From assembly GCF_964355755.1 (NCBI RefSeq), contig NC_092674.1, forward strand, positions 21,480,001-21,544,000: a DNA stretch of 64,000 nucleotides, read 5' to 3'. Position 1 is the first letter of the stretch. Every line of letters starts with the position of its first letter. The DNA is from Antedon mediterranea. Taxonomy: Eukaryota > Echinodermata > Crinoidea > Comatulida > Antedonidae. Below the pieces are notes generated by a model that did no database searches, was not told the DNA's origin, and saw nothing but the letters and a program-made list of their open reading frames with translations. Of this stretch, positions 1 through 12,000 are shown in pieces. The position numbers were made by a program, and so were the translations under genes.

Positions 1-663
1 GTTTGATCCTTGATCGGACTGAACAGCTTTAGGCAATCCTACCCATGTAAAGAATTTTACCAATGCTTTAACAACATTCTTAGCTGTAATACGCCTAAGA
101 GGAATCGCTTCTGAAAACCTACTTGATACACACATTATTGTTAATAGATATTCATTTCCATTTTTAGTACGTGGTAATGGTCCCACACAATCAACAATAA
201 CTCTTGAAAATGGTTCACCGAATGCAGGAATAGGCTTAAGTGGGCCTACTGGAACTTTTTGATTAGGCTTCCCCACTACCTGACACGCATGACAGGATTT
301 ACAATAGTTAGACACATCTTTTCTAAGACCTGGCTAAAAGAAATGCCTGAGAATTTTGTCCACCGTTTTATTGACACCTAAATGCCCTGAAAGAGGATCA
401 TCATGCGCAATACCAATAATATCCTGACGGTATCCACTAGGAATAACTATCTGGTGAATCTCATTCCAAACATCACTACTTGGAATATCTGGTGGCCTCC
501 ACTTACGCATAAGTATGCCTTTCTTTATATAACAACAAACAGGAACAATAGACATTTCCTCTACAGAAAGAGCATGCTGACCAAATGACACCAAATCTGG
601 ATCTTTACTCAGCTCTTCCACTAACCTGGACCGATTGAGAACTGTTGGACCGAAATCACACAC
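1..663 (-). pseudogene. Integrase N-terminal part of the Gmr1-like element, partial
   Basis: The minus strand carries an H2C2 zinc-binding segment (HLGVNKTVDKILRHF, then CHACQ) and the start of the DDE core. At the window edge it reads into the SDQGSN motif. A TGG-to-TAG change at about 334 stops the frame inside the zinc-binding segment (a Trp is present here in the copy at 43.1 kb). Integrase joins retrotransposon cDNA to the chromosome; this copy is interrupted and incomplete in this window. Confidence 0.8.
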
Positions 664-824
664 TTTTGGGTGCTGTTGTTCAGCCTGGGCAGTGTGTGAC
701 TCGGGACCTGAGCAGACAGCCTCTTGGGAAACGCGATCTGTAATTTCTCCGTAAAAACTATCACATAAGTCAATACTCTCATCTCATCCATCTCATTATT
801 TGTCATAGATCGCGTCACCGCACA

Positions 825-2408
825 TTATGGAAACACATGTGATAATTCTTTCTCTAAACACACCGTGCTTTCGTCTTCAACAGGACTTTTGCACACAACC
901 GGTTCTACTGTCACTCTGTCTCCGGCCAAATCATTCCCCAAAAGGAGTGTGACACCCCATACTGGAAGACTCGGAACAACACCAACAACAAAATCTCCGC
1001 TAACAATATCTGTTTCAATCCGAATTACATGAAGTGGGACTTCCTTATAACCCCCTTCAACACCTTGGATGAGCACACTTGCTCCAGCAGAAGACTCGTC
1101 CGAAAATGACAATGCAGATTCTAATATCAGGGATTGTGACGCCTCTGTGTCTCTTAAGACACGAACTTTACTCAGATTCACATCGTTGATCAATGCTACA
1201 GAACCAGTAGAGAGGAAAGGCTTAAATAGCTTTCGCACTTTTTCCGGATCTGAAGATTGGGTCAACTTCTCACTTTCATCAACGTCGTCATGACTCGCTG
1301 TCACTTTCAACGGGACTGTATTAACCAACGTGTTTGGAAGTGATTGGGGTTTCTTATTATCCCGTTTAGCTTTGCTTTGAAACAGCCAGCATTCTGCTTT
1401 TATATGACCCTTTTTCTTGCAATAAAAACAAGTTCTTACAAATTTACTACTACTATTAACTGTGGTTTTCTGACTTTGGACCTTAGAATCATCAACAGAT
1501 TTGGAAACCGATTTGGTATCCACCACCCTGTGCGTGAGCACATAATTATCGGCAACAGAAGCCGCTTTCGTTAAATTATCGATTTTCTGCTCCTCTAGAT
1601 GTGTACGAACTTCAGTAGGAGAACAAGATTTAAACTCCTCAACTAACATAAGCTCTCGAAGCTTTCCAAATTCACCGTTTACTCCTTCCGAACTACACCA
1701 TCTATCAAAAAGAATCTGCTTCTTACGTGCAAATTCTGTAAACGTTTGATCATAAGGTTTACCTAAGTTCCTAAATTTCTGACGATACGCCTCTGGAACT
1801 AACTCATAAGCTAACTTATGACAAAACAGCAGTTTTAACTGCATCATAGCTTTCACATTGATCATCAGCCAATGCAGAAAATACCTCTTGGGCTTTACCC
1901 ATAAGAGCAGTTTGTAACAACACAGTCCAGTGTCTAGCAGGCCACTTTAATCTATTAGCAATTTTCTCAAAAGCTAAAAAATATGTCTCTACCTCGTCCT
2001 CATTAAACTTGGGAACCCATTTAATATTCTGAGTAATCTCTGAATCATTAGGTGTAGAAACCCGTGTGGTGTGACCCATTTGGTTAGCTAATTCTAATTT
2101 CCTTAACTCAAACTCATGTATTTCCTTTTGAGTTTGCATCTCTATTTTTCTTCTTTCAAAAATAAATTTTTCACGTTCCAACTTAATTCTAGCCAACTCG
2201 ACCTCATTCCCCGCAGTTTTTCGGATTCATGAGTAATTAAACCAACATGATTTCCAATCACATTTATTAAGTCATATTTATTCATGGAATCATTTATAGA
2301 AGCTCCAACCCTAGTACCTAGGAGTCGCAAACGCTCCTCTGATAGCTGAGCTACCACCTCAATGGACATGCTACCCAAAAATTCCTCGTCAAAATCACTT
2401 TCTGACAT
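825..2408 (-). pseudogene. Broken gag-protease region of the Gmr1-like element
   Basis: The start codon is probably the ATG at 2408 (MSESDFDEEF). Gag begins there and continues through a glutamate/arginine-rich coiled-coil-like stretch, the YELVPEAYRQKF segment and a zinc knuckle, CFYCKKKGHIKAEC (CX2CX4HX4C). The protease follows, with a GNDLAGDRV block downstream. Two frame changes (near 2190 and 1840) split the region. The protease active site reads DTEAS where the second copy at 42.3 kb has DTGAS, so the catalytic glycine is lost. Both lesions indicate a non-functional copy. Gag would form the capsid and the protease would cut the polyprotein. Confidence 0.8.
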
Positions 2409-2763
2409 AGTTTCTATTCGAAACAAACAAACAAAAACATAGGTTAAATTAACCAATATGACGATAATTAAGGTACCAGTAATGAAATACCTGCCAAGCT
2501 CACACAGTATTAAACCTACCGTGCGCCGTGGTCTCAATAACTAGACCCCTACAATCAAAGCCAAACCGACTTCTAGTATCACAGGCAAGCCTACACAAGC
2601 CTAAAACAACAACACAGTGTACTGGCTCGACGACCGCCAAACCTCGTTCGTTATAAAACGCCTCGCTAAACCTAAAACCAGCTTAGAATAAGTAACTAAA
2701 ATTACCATCAGTTCGATCTACAACTACAATTCCGTACTTTGTTCCCGGATGACCCTTTAATTT

Positions 2764-2853
2764 GTTACGGGCTCGGTCGTTAGGCTGAAACCAACAATAA
2801 CAATATAACAAAACACGTTGTAGTTGTCGTCCATCTTTATTCATCTCCTCTAA
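2764..2853 (-). repeat. Partial 5' LTR of the minus-strand Gmr1-like element
   Basis: Matches the inner ~90 bp of the LTR at 40536-40662, including the GTTTTGTTAT and GTTGGTTTCAGCCTAAC blocks, and ends in the same GAGCCCGTAACA. Immediately inside (2742-2760, minus strand) is GGGTCATCCGGGAAC, which resembles a tRNA-Pro-type primer-binding site. Similarity to the other LTR stops near 2853, so the outer LTR end is lost or diverged. Confidence 0.65.
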
Positions 2854-2859
2854 ATACTG

Positions 2860-3440
2860 TTAGTACAGGCTATATGTGACATTTATCCTATGTAACCTTG
2901 AACAAATTCTAATAAAAGGTCTTTTGGTATTTTCTTGTAGCTTTAGGTGTGAATAAATACCAAAAAATTTTTGCAGCCTTCTAGTTGCTGCGTTAGTGAG
3001 ATATTGAGGGTCAAAGGTCAGTGACCTTTTTGTGGCATTTGATGGCTCATAACTCCTCAATTCCTGGGTTTAAAAAGACAACTGTGGTGTCTACATCTAT
3101 GTTTTAGTGGTCAAACAACAAAATAAAATTTTTGCAAATTTCGGGTTACTTGTGTCATTGGTCAGATAGTCGGGTCAAAGGTCATTGACCTTTATTCATT
3201 AGTAACTACTACTAGTTTAGGACCTGGGTAAGATTTTTATGCATTCAATTTAGGAGAGAATATCTCAACTGTTATAGGATAATTAGACCCCAAGGAACAA
3301 CATGGGATATGTGCCAAATTCGTTATCGGGGGCGAACATGCCCAAAATCGGGGTCAAAGGTTAGAAATGTGTGGTTCTTATATCTCGACAACCAAATCAT
3401 ACAGATTTGCTTTTGGTGTCAAATTGTTCAGAAAATACAT
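2860..3440. repeat. Non-coding repeat tract with GGGTCAAAGGTCA motifs
   Basis: No coding signal was found. Two diverged ~160-bp units share 'gggtcaaaggtca(g/t)tgacctt' (near 3008 and 3172), and a third weaker match lies near 3350. The same motif recurs inside the TIR element that starts at 4196, so this may be a fragment of a related repeat. Confidence 0.4.
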
Positions 3441-3448
3441 ATTTATAT

Positions 3449-3661
3449 TCAGTCTTCGACATCATGGTTAGTGGATGAACAGTAGCTTCCGAGGAACTTG
3501 AAATCCTCTACTTGTTCTATTGCTGATCCATCCAGTGCGAGAGTTATAGAAGGTGATGAGGGGTTTAAATGTATGAATTGGGTCTTCTTGATGTTTAAGT
3601 ATAAACCTATAGCTTGTGTGGCTTGTTGAATTCTGTGCAGTAGATTTTCGGTTTGGTCCAT
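3449..3661 (-). pseudogene. Non-LTR retrotransposon reverse transcriptase fragment
   Basis: A 70-residue open stretch on the minus strand has the typical region after the RT catalytic site: GLYLNIKKTQ followed by IEQVEDFKFLGSY. This is the 'KTK...V..F.YLGS' block common to RTE/CR1-type LINEs. It has no start or end of its own and no flanking RT motifs, so it is a small relic. Confidence 0.6.
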
Positions 3662-4195
3662 GTACTCGAAATGCTAATTAAATCCAATTTTAGGGGTAAT
3701 TTGGATGGTTTCCCCTTAAAATTGAACAGGAGCCGTCACTTAAGAATTGCCATTTCTGGGTCCCATAGACCATATCTACATACTCCACACCTCAAACCTT
3801 TTGTACTAAAATTGCTAATTAAAACCTTCTGGGCTCCCAGACTATATGGACCAGACGGTCATGTAAGGGTAGTTAACAATGGAGATATAATTCGAGGTAT
3901 TACAAAAATGTGTCCACTAGAGATACTTGATTAAAAGAATGTTAAATATCAAGATACAGAAAGGTGTTATTATTAAGAAGCACAACTGTTTAAGTTTTAG
4001 TGTTAATAAGTTTAGAGTTGAATTATGTTAAATTAAACAGTGTAGAAGTTGATCATATAATTGTTATACATTGTTGGATAATGTTCAAATAAGGACAGTG
4101 ATGTTAAATGAGTTATCAACACGTTCAATGTGAATAATGTCAGTAAAAATAGTTTTTAATTTAGAAATGATGTTAAATAATTACAGTGAATATAA
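3662..4195. other. No recognisable feature
   Basis: AT-rich sequence. A 93-codon open frame at 3653-3934 (plus) shows no motif that I recognise and is not supported by context. I see nothing else here before the TIR element begins. Confidence 0.4.
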
Positions 4196-4300
4196 TAGTC
4201 CGGTGGCAGGAGGGGGGAATCACCACCCGAAAGGGGACAAATTGCCATCCAACTTTTCTAGACTAAAATTTTCCGTAGATTACGAATATGGAAGGTAATC

Positions 4301-5330
4301 GATCAGGATAGGAAGCGTTTTCGAGATATAAGGGGTCAAAGTTCAAAATTGACCAATTACAACAATGTATTATGTATATGTATTATAACAAATTTATTGA
4401 AGCACAATTTGGTCTTTTATTACATTTTTATGATTATAAGTGTCTATTCAATCACCTTATGAAAAAAAAATCCTTTGTGATTGAGGGTCAAATGTCAATA
4501 TTGACCAATCATAGAACGTACCTATAAAACCAAATAAAAATTAATATTTAATAAAAATTGGATGTTTTGTCATCCTGTTAATCAATCATACGCAATGTAA
4601 AAGAGCGAACACATCATTTCATCAGTTTACATAAGGTCAATTTTATCAGTTGACATAAGGTCAAAGGTCAACATTTTAATACGCGTATTAGTTAACAAAT
4701 AAATGCAAAATTGTCCAAACTATGATATTGATGGTTTTACAAGTAATAAAATTATTTGATTAGTAAAGTTATGTTATTTCATTATAATACTGTATTTAAT
4801 CAAATCAGACTTCGATCAGGATAGGAAGCGAATAGGAAGAAATAAGGGGTCAAAGTTCAAAATTGACCAATTATAACAATGTATTATACATATGTATTAT
4901 AACCAATTTATTCAAGTTCAATTTTGTTTTTTAATACATTTGTATGGTTATAGGTATTGTATGGTGTTATTCAGTCGCCTTATAAAACAAATACTTTGCA
5001 AAGGTCAAATGTCAATATTGACCAATCACACAATTTGCATTTAAAACCAAATAAAAACTAACATTGAAGACAAAATGTTATGCTTTATCATTCTGTTAAG
5101 ACATCTATCAATAATACACTATCAAAAGAGCACATTTATCATTACACAAGTTGACATGGGTCAAAGGTCAACATGTGCATAAATGATATACTAAATAATG
5201 CAAAGTTATTCAAACTATGAGATCGATATTCATAAATGTAATCACGTTATTTGATCAGTGAAGTTATGGTATTTTTATATTTTTTCTAGTGCGATTATTT
5301 TAAATGTATTAATATAATACTGTAAAATAA
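4301..5330. repeat. Two ~513-bp tandem units inside the TIR element
   Basis: The block beginning GATCAGGATAGGAAGCG at 4301 recurs at 4814. Both units continue with GGGGTCAAAGTTCAAAATTGACC, TGTCAATATTGACCAATCA and AAGGTCAAAGGTCAAC in the same order, with moderate divergence. The repeats contain several AGGTCA half-sites. No coding potential. Confidence 0.7.
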
Positions 5331-5619
5331 ATAATAAAATTAATATTATGACGATTAAAATGTTATGATGTTAAAATGTTGCGCTGACCTTCAATGATTT
5401 GCCACTATACAGTTGCATTTATTAGGGCTACAATATTCGTTTTTGGAAAATAAACTACTATTCATCAGAACCAGAGAATACCAATTCGTACAGGATAGGG
5501 CAGGGGAAGATCCAGGTGGCCAAACTCAATCCACAACTCACTACACAGACAGACCACAATTTTTATATAGTTTGGCCCATACAGGAAAGAGTTTCCTGTA
5601 TACAAAGGATTCTAAAATA
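5331..5619. other. No recognisable feature
   Basis: AT-rich start, then ordinary sequence leading into the ~155-bp satellite. An open frame at 5413-5643 (plus) has no recognisable motif. Confidence 0.35.
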
Positions 5620-6236
5620 ACCTATATGGATTTGCCCGAATGAACCCTCTAAGGACCCTTTTGGGATCTCTATGTGGTGTGCTACATAAGGCCCTGTATT
5701 AGAAATTAGTATGGGGTAAATAGTTCATAGATGAACTATGGAATAAAACTAAATGTGCACCCTCAATCTTTAAATAACATTTATGGATTTGCCAAATTGA
5801 ACCCAAGGGCCGGTCGTTCTCCATTGATGGACATTAAGCCCCATAATGGAAATATAAGGGGTGACACTGTGAGTTCATATAGACAGGCGCGGCCCATGAA
5901 TTAAGCTGCCTGTGCACTCCCGATCCTTAAGAAAAATGTATGGATTTGCCCAAATTAACCCAAGAGCCGGTCCTCCATGGACATTAAGCCCCATAATGGA
6001 AATATAATGGGTGACACTGTGGGTTTATATAGACAGGCAGAACCATGGAATAAAGCTGCCTGTGCACTCTCGATCCTTAAGGAAAACTTATGGATTTGCC
6101 CAAATTAACCCAAGGGCCGGTCCTCCATGGATGGACATTAAGCCCCATAATGGAAATATAATGGGTGACACTGTGGGTTTATATAGACAGGCACATGGAA
6201 TAAATCTGCCTGTGCACTCTCGATCCTTAAGGCTAG
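5620..6236. repeat. ~155-bp satellite, left part
   Basis: Units begin near 5624, 5781, 5939 and 6089 at 'tatggatttgcc', followed by 'aacccaagggccggtc', 'ggacattaagccccataatgg', 'gtgacactgtggg' and 'gcctgtgcactctcgatcctta'. The array resumes at 15002 after the LTR retrotransposon, so one array was split by that insertion. Open frames inside it are by-products of the repeat. Confidence 0.85.
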
Positions 6237-7487
6237 TGTAACCCAGTCTACAAAAGTAGGCCAGTCAAAGAAGATGAAGGGTAACCCAGGCCACAAAAGT
6301 GTGCCAGTCCAAGGAAATTGCAACATTTACACATTCCTACTTCCTTACAAACAAAGAAAGTACTGACCAACATACTTTAAGTATGAGCTAATTATTTTAA
6401 GGATAAACTATTAGCTGATCAAACTCCAAATAAGGAAATAGGGCCACCATCATCTACCATTAGATAATGGTCCAGGAATGTATTTCGGAACAACAGGGTG
6501 GGGCCAAGATATATAAAAAAGACTGCAGAGTTGGGAAAAATCACAACTCAACTCTAAATCTATTGAGAGCAGTCAGGTCCTCCCTGATACTTTTTGTACG
6601 TTCTGAAAGAAGTTGTATTTACACTTATTCCTTGCTCAACAAATTCAGGTAAGATAACCAACATAAACTTATTATTTTGTAGCGTAAGTAACATAGCTAA
6701 ATCCTTTAGTTGTACTTGTTAACTACATATAGGATACTACTTTTATGTTTATCATTGCTTGTTGTCCAACAATGAATTTATTATCTTAGATACAACTTGA
6801 TATATTGTAAATATGTACTATATGTTTGACCACCTTATATCGTATTGATTGTATGTTTATATGTAAGTTAGAGTGTAGTAATAAGACCCTGTCATTATAC
6901 TCACTAGGCTATGATTTATTAGCTAATCCTAAATTATCCTTGAATGAAGCCTGTATAGAGAATTCTGTAGTTATAGGAATTAAATACAAAAAGGCTACCG
7001 TAGTAGACAACTCAACTCTAAATCTATTGAGAGCAGTCAGGTCCTCCCTGATACTTTTTGTACGTTCTGAAAGAAGTTGTATTTACACTTATTCCTTGCT
7101 CAACAAATTCAGGTTGAGGGAAGATTGCCCAAGTTGGATTCTGTGTGTAAAGTCCACAGCCAGACGAGGGAATCGGTGGAGTGTATAAGCATCAAACTTC
7201 GAACGGGTTTACCACACCAAAAAGGGGACAAGCTCGACCACTGCCAGTTGTCAACAAACTTAAGTTTGACTGGTTATCTAAATCTTTAAGCATACTTAAT
7301 TATAAGTCGCATATTGTATAATTTGTATTACGATTTAGAATAATAACACATCTACTATAAGCCAACTATTGTGTACTCTTTTATTTATTATCTATGTGTG
7401 TCTAGTGCCACCGCCCCAATCAACTCGAACCCCGCTCACCTCAACCCTAAGTCGATAATCTTTTGTGTTGTGTGTAGAGTGGTTACA
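6237..7487 (+). repeat. 5' LTR of the gypsy element
   Basis: TG...CA ends. A TATA box (TATATAAAA near 6512) predicts transcription starting near 6540. Just downstream, a 108-bp block (6543-6650) is repeated exactly at 7007-7114. The first copy ends CAG followed by GTAAGA, a consensus splice donor; the second ends CAG followed by GTTGAG. The LTR contains many short open frames that are not genes. Confidence 0.93.
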
Positions 7488-7494
7488 TAAAAAC

Positions 7495-7512
7495 TGGCGC
7501 CCAATGTGGGGC
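7495..7512 (+). promoter_or_regulatory. Primer-binding site, tRNA-Lys type
   Basis: TGGCGCCCAATGTGGGGC, seven bases after the 5' LTR. It differs by one base from the TGGCGCCCAACGTGGGGC sequence known to pair with the 3' end of tRNA-Lys(1,2). This would prime minus-strand cDNA synthesis. Confidence 0.85.
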
Positions 7513-7708
7513 TTGAAAAGGCACTAGTTAGATAATAAATTTATAATTATATACTATATTGCATATTTTTATCATTGTATTATATTTCATGCTTTTCAAT
7601 TTTACTTTATAATATTTTTGTACCCTTATATATCTAATTATTGTTTTACAATTTGTAATATTTGATCGTAATTTCACTTATTTTAATTTACAATTGTAAC
7701 TTCTTATT

Positions 7709-9037
7709 TTGTATACCATGGATATATATGACTGGTGTATTAAACACAAGGTCGATCCTAGTCATGCTATTGCATTAAGGGGTGTATTGAAGGCCAATTA
7801 TAGTAACGATAGAATACCTAATGCATTCAAAGAAATAGATCGATCCCAGGTTGTTGAAGTTATAGATGAAACAGATATCACTTTTCAATTACTACTTTCG
7901 TTTTCCAAACCTGTAGTAGATCTAAATATCCCCACAACCATTGACCACACAGATAACGAAACCTGGACTATTATAAAATGGGATGGGAAGACCCCAGAAA
8001 AAGACACCTATATCCTACCCACAGATTTCCAGGGACAACTACAAAAATTTCTCTTAGAACATGGGAAAACCCTGAACGATCTTAGGCTAGATTCCATCCC
8101 CTCCGACACCAAAGAAGTAGTAGTAAAACACCTAATAGGCAACAACGTGCCCCGTACGGCCGGTGTTCGTCGGTTACGACAGTTTTCGGGACGGGTGCCA
8201 ATCCCTTCAAATGAGGTAGACTTTGAGACTTGGTCTCAACTAGTCCAACAACTTTTAAGGGATGATAGCTTATCACAGGCTGAACAAAAGAGCATCTTAA
8301 GTCAAAGTCTCTTTCCTCCAGCACTTAATATCCTAAATAAAGTGACTGATAAATCAACTGCTAGGGAATGCCATGATGTACTTAATGAGGTCTATGGTTT
8401 GGCAGTGGATGCAGATGACCTCTATACTCTATTTAGGGAGACATATCAGTCGGAAGGGGAACTGCCCTCTAAATTTTTAATGCGCCTAGATGAAAATCTA
8501 ACTAGGGCAACAAAGGCAGGGGCAGTTGGGGTAGCAAAGGCTGACCATATGAGACTAGCTCAATTTGTCCGTGGGCTAGTATATGACGAGATGCTATCAT
8601 CTACATTAAACCTGAAACAACGCAAATCAAATCCCCCTACTTATTTAACACTGATTAAAGAAGTTAGAAGTGAGGAAATTAATAGTAGGGCTAGGGCAGA
8701 AAAGCGAACACCTAAGGCAGTTAGTGCCAAGGCTGCGTTATGTAGCTATGAAGCCCTTAGCCATGAGGTAGAAGTTCTTAGAACTGAGCTACATCACCTC
8801 AAATCAACACCAAGCCCACCAGAGTCCACCCCTAACCCAAAAACGCGTTCTTCACCTGCGCCAAACACTAGGCCTAAAATATGTTATAATTGTGGCGAGG
8901 ATGGGCACCACATGAGGGGTTGTCCCAACCCAACTAATGCCACATTAGTACAGCAGAAATTGGTCAAACGGTTTAATCAGGCGGGAAACGGCAGAGGGCA
9001 TCCGGGAAGAAGGGACAACGGTCTGCCCCATCAGTAA
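7709..9037 (+). CDS. Gag protein of the gypsy element
   Basis: An uninterrupted 442-residue frame opening 221 bases after the LTR. The first half has no sharp motif. A capsid-like helical region lies near residues 160-330. A single CCHC zinc knuckle (C392, C395, H400, C405; CX2CX4HX4C) sits near the basic C-terminus. Gag packages the element's RNA into cytoplasmic particles. The next ATG in frame after MYTMD is three codons on, so the start could be 7709 or 7718. The reading frame overlaps pol by about 60 bases, and a slippery heptamer lies within the overlap. Gag is intact although pol is broken. Confidence 0.88.
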   Translation: MYTMDIYDWCIKHKVDPSHAIALRGVLKANYSNDRIPNAFKEIDRSQVVEVIDETDITFQLLLSFSKPVVDLNIPTTIDHTDNETWTIIKWDGKTPEKDTYILPTDFQGQLQKFLLEHGKTLNDLRLDSIPSDTKEVVVKHLIGNNVPRTAGVRRLRQFSGRVPIPSNEVDFETWSQLVQQLLRDDSLSQAEQKSILSQSLFPPALNILNKVTDKSTARECHDVLNEVYGLAVDADDLYTLFRETYQSEGELPSKFLMRLDENLTRATKAGAVGVAKADHMRLAQFVRGLVYDEMLSSTLNLKQRKSNPPTYLTLIKEVRSEEINSRARAEKRTPKAVSAKAALCSYEALSHEVEVLRTELHHLKSTPSPPESTPNPKTRSSPAPNTRPKICYNCGEDGHHMRGCPNPTNATLVQQKLVKRFNQAGNGRGHPGRRDNGLPHQ

Positions 9038-12000
9038 AAAGGTCCCAACAAAAGAGAAAGGGAAACACTGGAACAAAAACCTCCAATAATTTACTCCATA
9101 GTGCAATATCACAAACTAATAATCTTATAGGCGACCCTAGTGTCGTAACAATAATTGTTGACGGTCATATATGTAATGCAATGTTAGATACAGGCTCGCA
9201 GGTTACATGTATCAGTGAAGACTTTTATAAAGATAAATTAAGGGATAAGCCTATATACCCATTAACCGATTTAATAGTAATTGGTGCTGGCGGTCAGAAC
9301 GTACCTTATCTAGGTTATATAGAGGTCAATTTAACGTTTCCTAAAGTCCAGACGGGCTATACAAAACAATTCCCAACATTAGCTTTAGTGTGCCCCAAAT
9401 TAGGGAAGGGACTGTCTATGTTAATGGGCACCAACACCAGTATAGTTCGGGATCTGGCCAATGGCTGGACAAATACTAAGAAAAAGGGAAGGAAAGTAGG
9501 CCCCATACACTCTGCTTGGGCTGAAGTGTATAAAGAGGATAAGGCTAAGAAAGATAAACTAGGCCCCGTTAAAATATGTTCTCCTATGACAATACCTAGA
9601 GGAAAAATAGTAGAGGTAGAATGTGTTATAAAGAACACAGTACACCCTAACTTAGATGTGTTAATTGAAGCATCCCCGGATATCCCACTTCCTGGAGGGC
9701 TTTTAATCACACCCTTAATAGTCAAGTTAGAACATATGGGCCCAGTTAAACTTAGAGTTCCTTTGTCAAATTCTAGTAAAGAAATTAGGCTAAATAGAAA
9801 CTTTAAGATTGCCACTGCTTTCATCCCCCAGTCTATAACGCATCACAGTCCGGAAGTTCACTGTAACTCAAGTACGGCCTCAAACAATTTTAATTTTGAT
9901 AGCTCGCCAATTTCACATATAGATAAGGCGAAATTTATTAATTTACTTAATAATCATCCGAATGTTTTTTCAAAGAATGATTTAGATATAGGGAGAACTT
10001 CGGCTGTAAAACATAAAATACACCTAACTAATGACACCCCATTCCGTCAACCTTGTAGGAGGATACCCCCATCTGATTTCAATGATGCTAGGGACCACAT
10101 TCAAGATTTATTAAGGAAGAATATCATTAGAGAGTCCGAAAGCCAGTATAGTTCTCCTATAGTATTAGTCAGGAAAAAGAAGACTAACGAAATTCGATTA
10201 TGTATAGATTACAGACTTCTAAATTCTAGGACGGTTAGGGACCAATACAACGTCCCCAACATTGAAGATGCCCTTACAACCTTACGTGGTGCCAAATGGT
10301 TCTCATGTCTTGACCTCAAATCAGGCTATTACCAAATTGAAATGGATGAGGAGGATAAAGCAAAAACTGCATTTTGGTGCCCATTGGGATTCTATGAATT
10401 TAACCGAATGCCCCAAGGGATCACTAATGCCCCCGCCACCTTCCAGCGACTAATGGAGAAGTGCATGGGGGAGTTAACATTCTCCGACGTTCTAGTTTAT
10501 TTAGATGACTTACTAGTTTTTTCAACCACACTAGACGAACACCTAGCTAAGTTAGACAAAGTATTATCTAGGCTTGAAGAGTATGGCTTGAAACTAAATC
10601 CAGACAAGTGCAATTTTGCCCAAACTTCCATTAAGTGCTTGGGCCATGTCATTTCAGAGGATGGGGTAAGCACTGACCCAGATAAGGTAGAGGCTGTCAA
10701 ATCTTGGCCCCGCCCCTCAAATGTAAAAGAATTGAAATCATTTCTAGGTTTTGCTGGTTATTATCGACGATTTATACAGCATTATAGCCATCTTGCCAAA
10801 CCATTAAACCAACTTATGACTAAGTATGACCCAATACGTAAACGAGGTAAAACGTTCAAAAAACCTAAATCCAATACTCCCTCAGAAAGGCGCCCTAGTC
10901 CTAATACCCCATTTGGTACTAACTGGTCCGAATCATGTCAGGTGGCATTTGATGTACTAATAGATAACTTGTCTTCAGCCCCTATATTAGGATTCGCAGA
11001 CTACAATTCACCATTTATTCTACATACCGACGCTAGCACAAGCGGGTTAGGTGCAGCCCTATATCAAGAGATAAATGGGATAAAGAGGGTAATTGCCTAT
11101 GCTAGTCGTGGGTTATCCAAAAGTGAAGCCAATTATCCTGCTCATAAATTAGAGTTTCTTGCCCTAAAATGGGCGGTGACTGAGAAATTTACTGACTATC
11201 TTTATGGTCAACGATTTGTAATTTACACCGATAATAACCCCTTAACGTACGTGTTGACGACAGCTAAGCTTGACGCTACAGGTCAAAGGTGGCTTGCCGC
11301 CCTGGTCAATTACAACTTTGATATTAAATACAAAGCAGGTAGAAACAATCAAGATGCAGACGGTCTTAGTCGTCGCCCACATGACCCCCTTCCAATGACT
11401 TTGAATACGAACAATATCAAGAGAAAGCTGACGAAGTGTTAGGTAGAGTAAAATTTTCATCCTGTTCGTTCACAGCAGTCTGTAATGCTAAAATAGTTAA
11501 TAAGTCTACTATACCTAATGATACAACACCCTTAGTTGAGTCAGTTAGTGATTCTCCTGATGCAATCCCCGCCATCTATGATAACCCTATTAGGCCTATA
11601 GATGGGCAGTCAACCTTGCCTAATGTTACTGCAGCGGAGTGGGTAGAGCATCAACAACAAGACCCTAATATAAAACCTATTTTATAATAGTATATAACAA
11701 ACGGAAACCTACACAAGATGAACTCACAAAATTACCCGAGGAAACTAGGCTACTCCTGAGACAGTTTGATAAATTATTGGTAAAAGATAATATTCTATAC
11801 CGCCAATTTGTAAATAACATCGGAGCTATGCAATTGCAATTACTACTTCCAACCGCTTATAGAGATAAAGCATTTACTGGCTTACATGATGACATTGGTC
11901 ACCCTGGGATGGAACGGACCTTGGATCTTGCCCGATCCAGATTTTATTGGCCTCGTATGTCCTCCCAAATTGAAGATAAATGTAGGTGTTGTGAACGATG

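Larger units (their letters stand above)
1..2853 (-). mobile_element. Gmr1-like Ty3/gypsy LTR retrotransposon, 5' half, cut by the window edge
   Basis: Read on the minus strand from 2853 down to 1, the order is LTR, primer site, gag with a CCHC knuckle, protease and integrase. The copy leaves the window inside the integrase core. It is the same family as the plus-strand copy at 40536-45873, with long stretches of near-identical protein. That copy shows that reverse transcriptase and RNase H follow integrase, so the missing part should lie to the left of this window. Reading frames are broken by several frameshifts and stops, so this copy looks dead. The family assignment rests on the integrase-before-RT order seen in the complete copy. 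Confidence 0.85.

Noticed and set aside
3653-3934. 93-codon plus-strand frame
   Set aside because: No recognisable motif, no start context, no splice partners; likely chance.
6467-7289. Several short plus-strand frames in the 5' LTR, repeated at 13981-14803
   Set aside because: They lie in LTR sequence, include the 108-bp duplication in two frames, and have no protein motif. They are by-products of a repeat.
9357-9824. 155-codon minus-strand frame inside the gypsy pol
   Set aside because: Antisense shadow of the well-supported protease-RT region.
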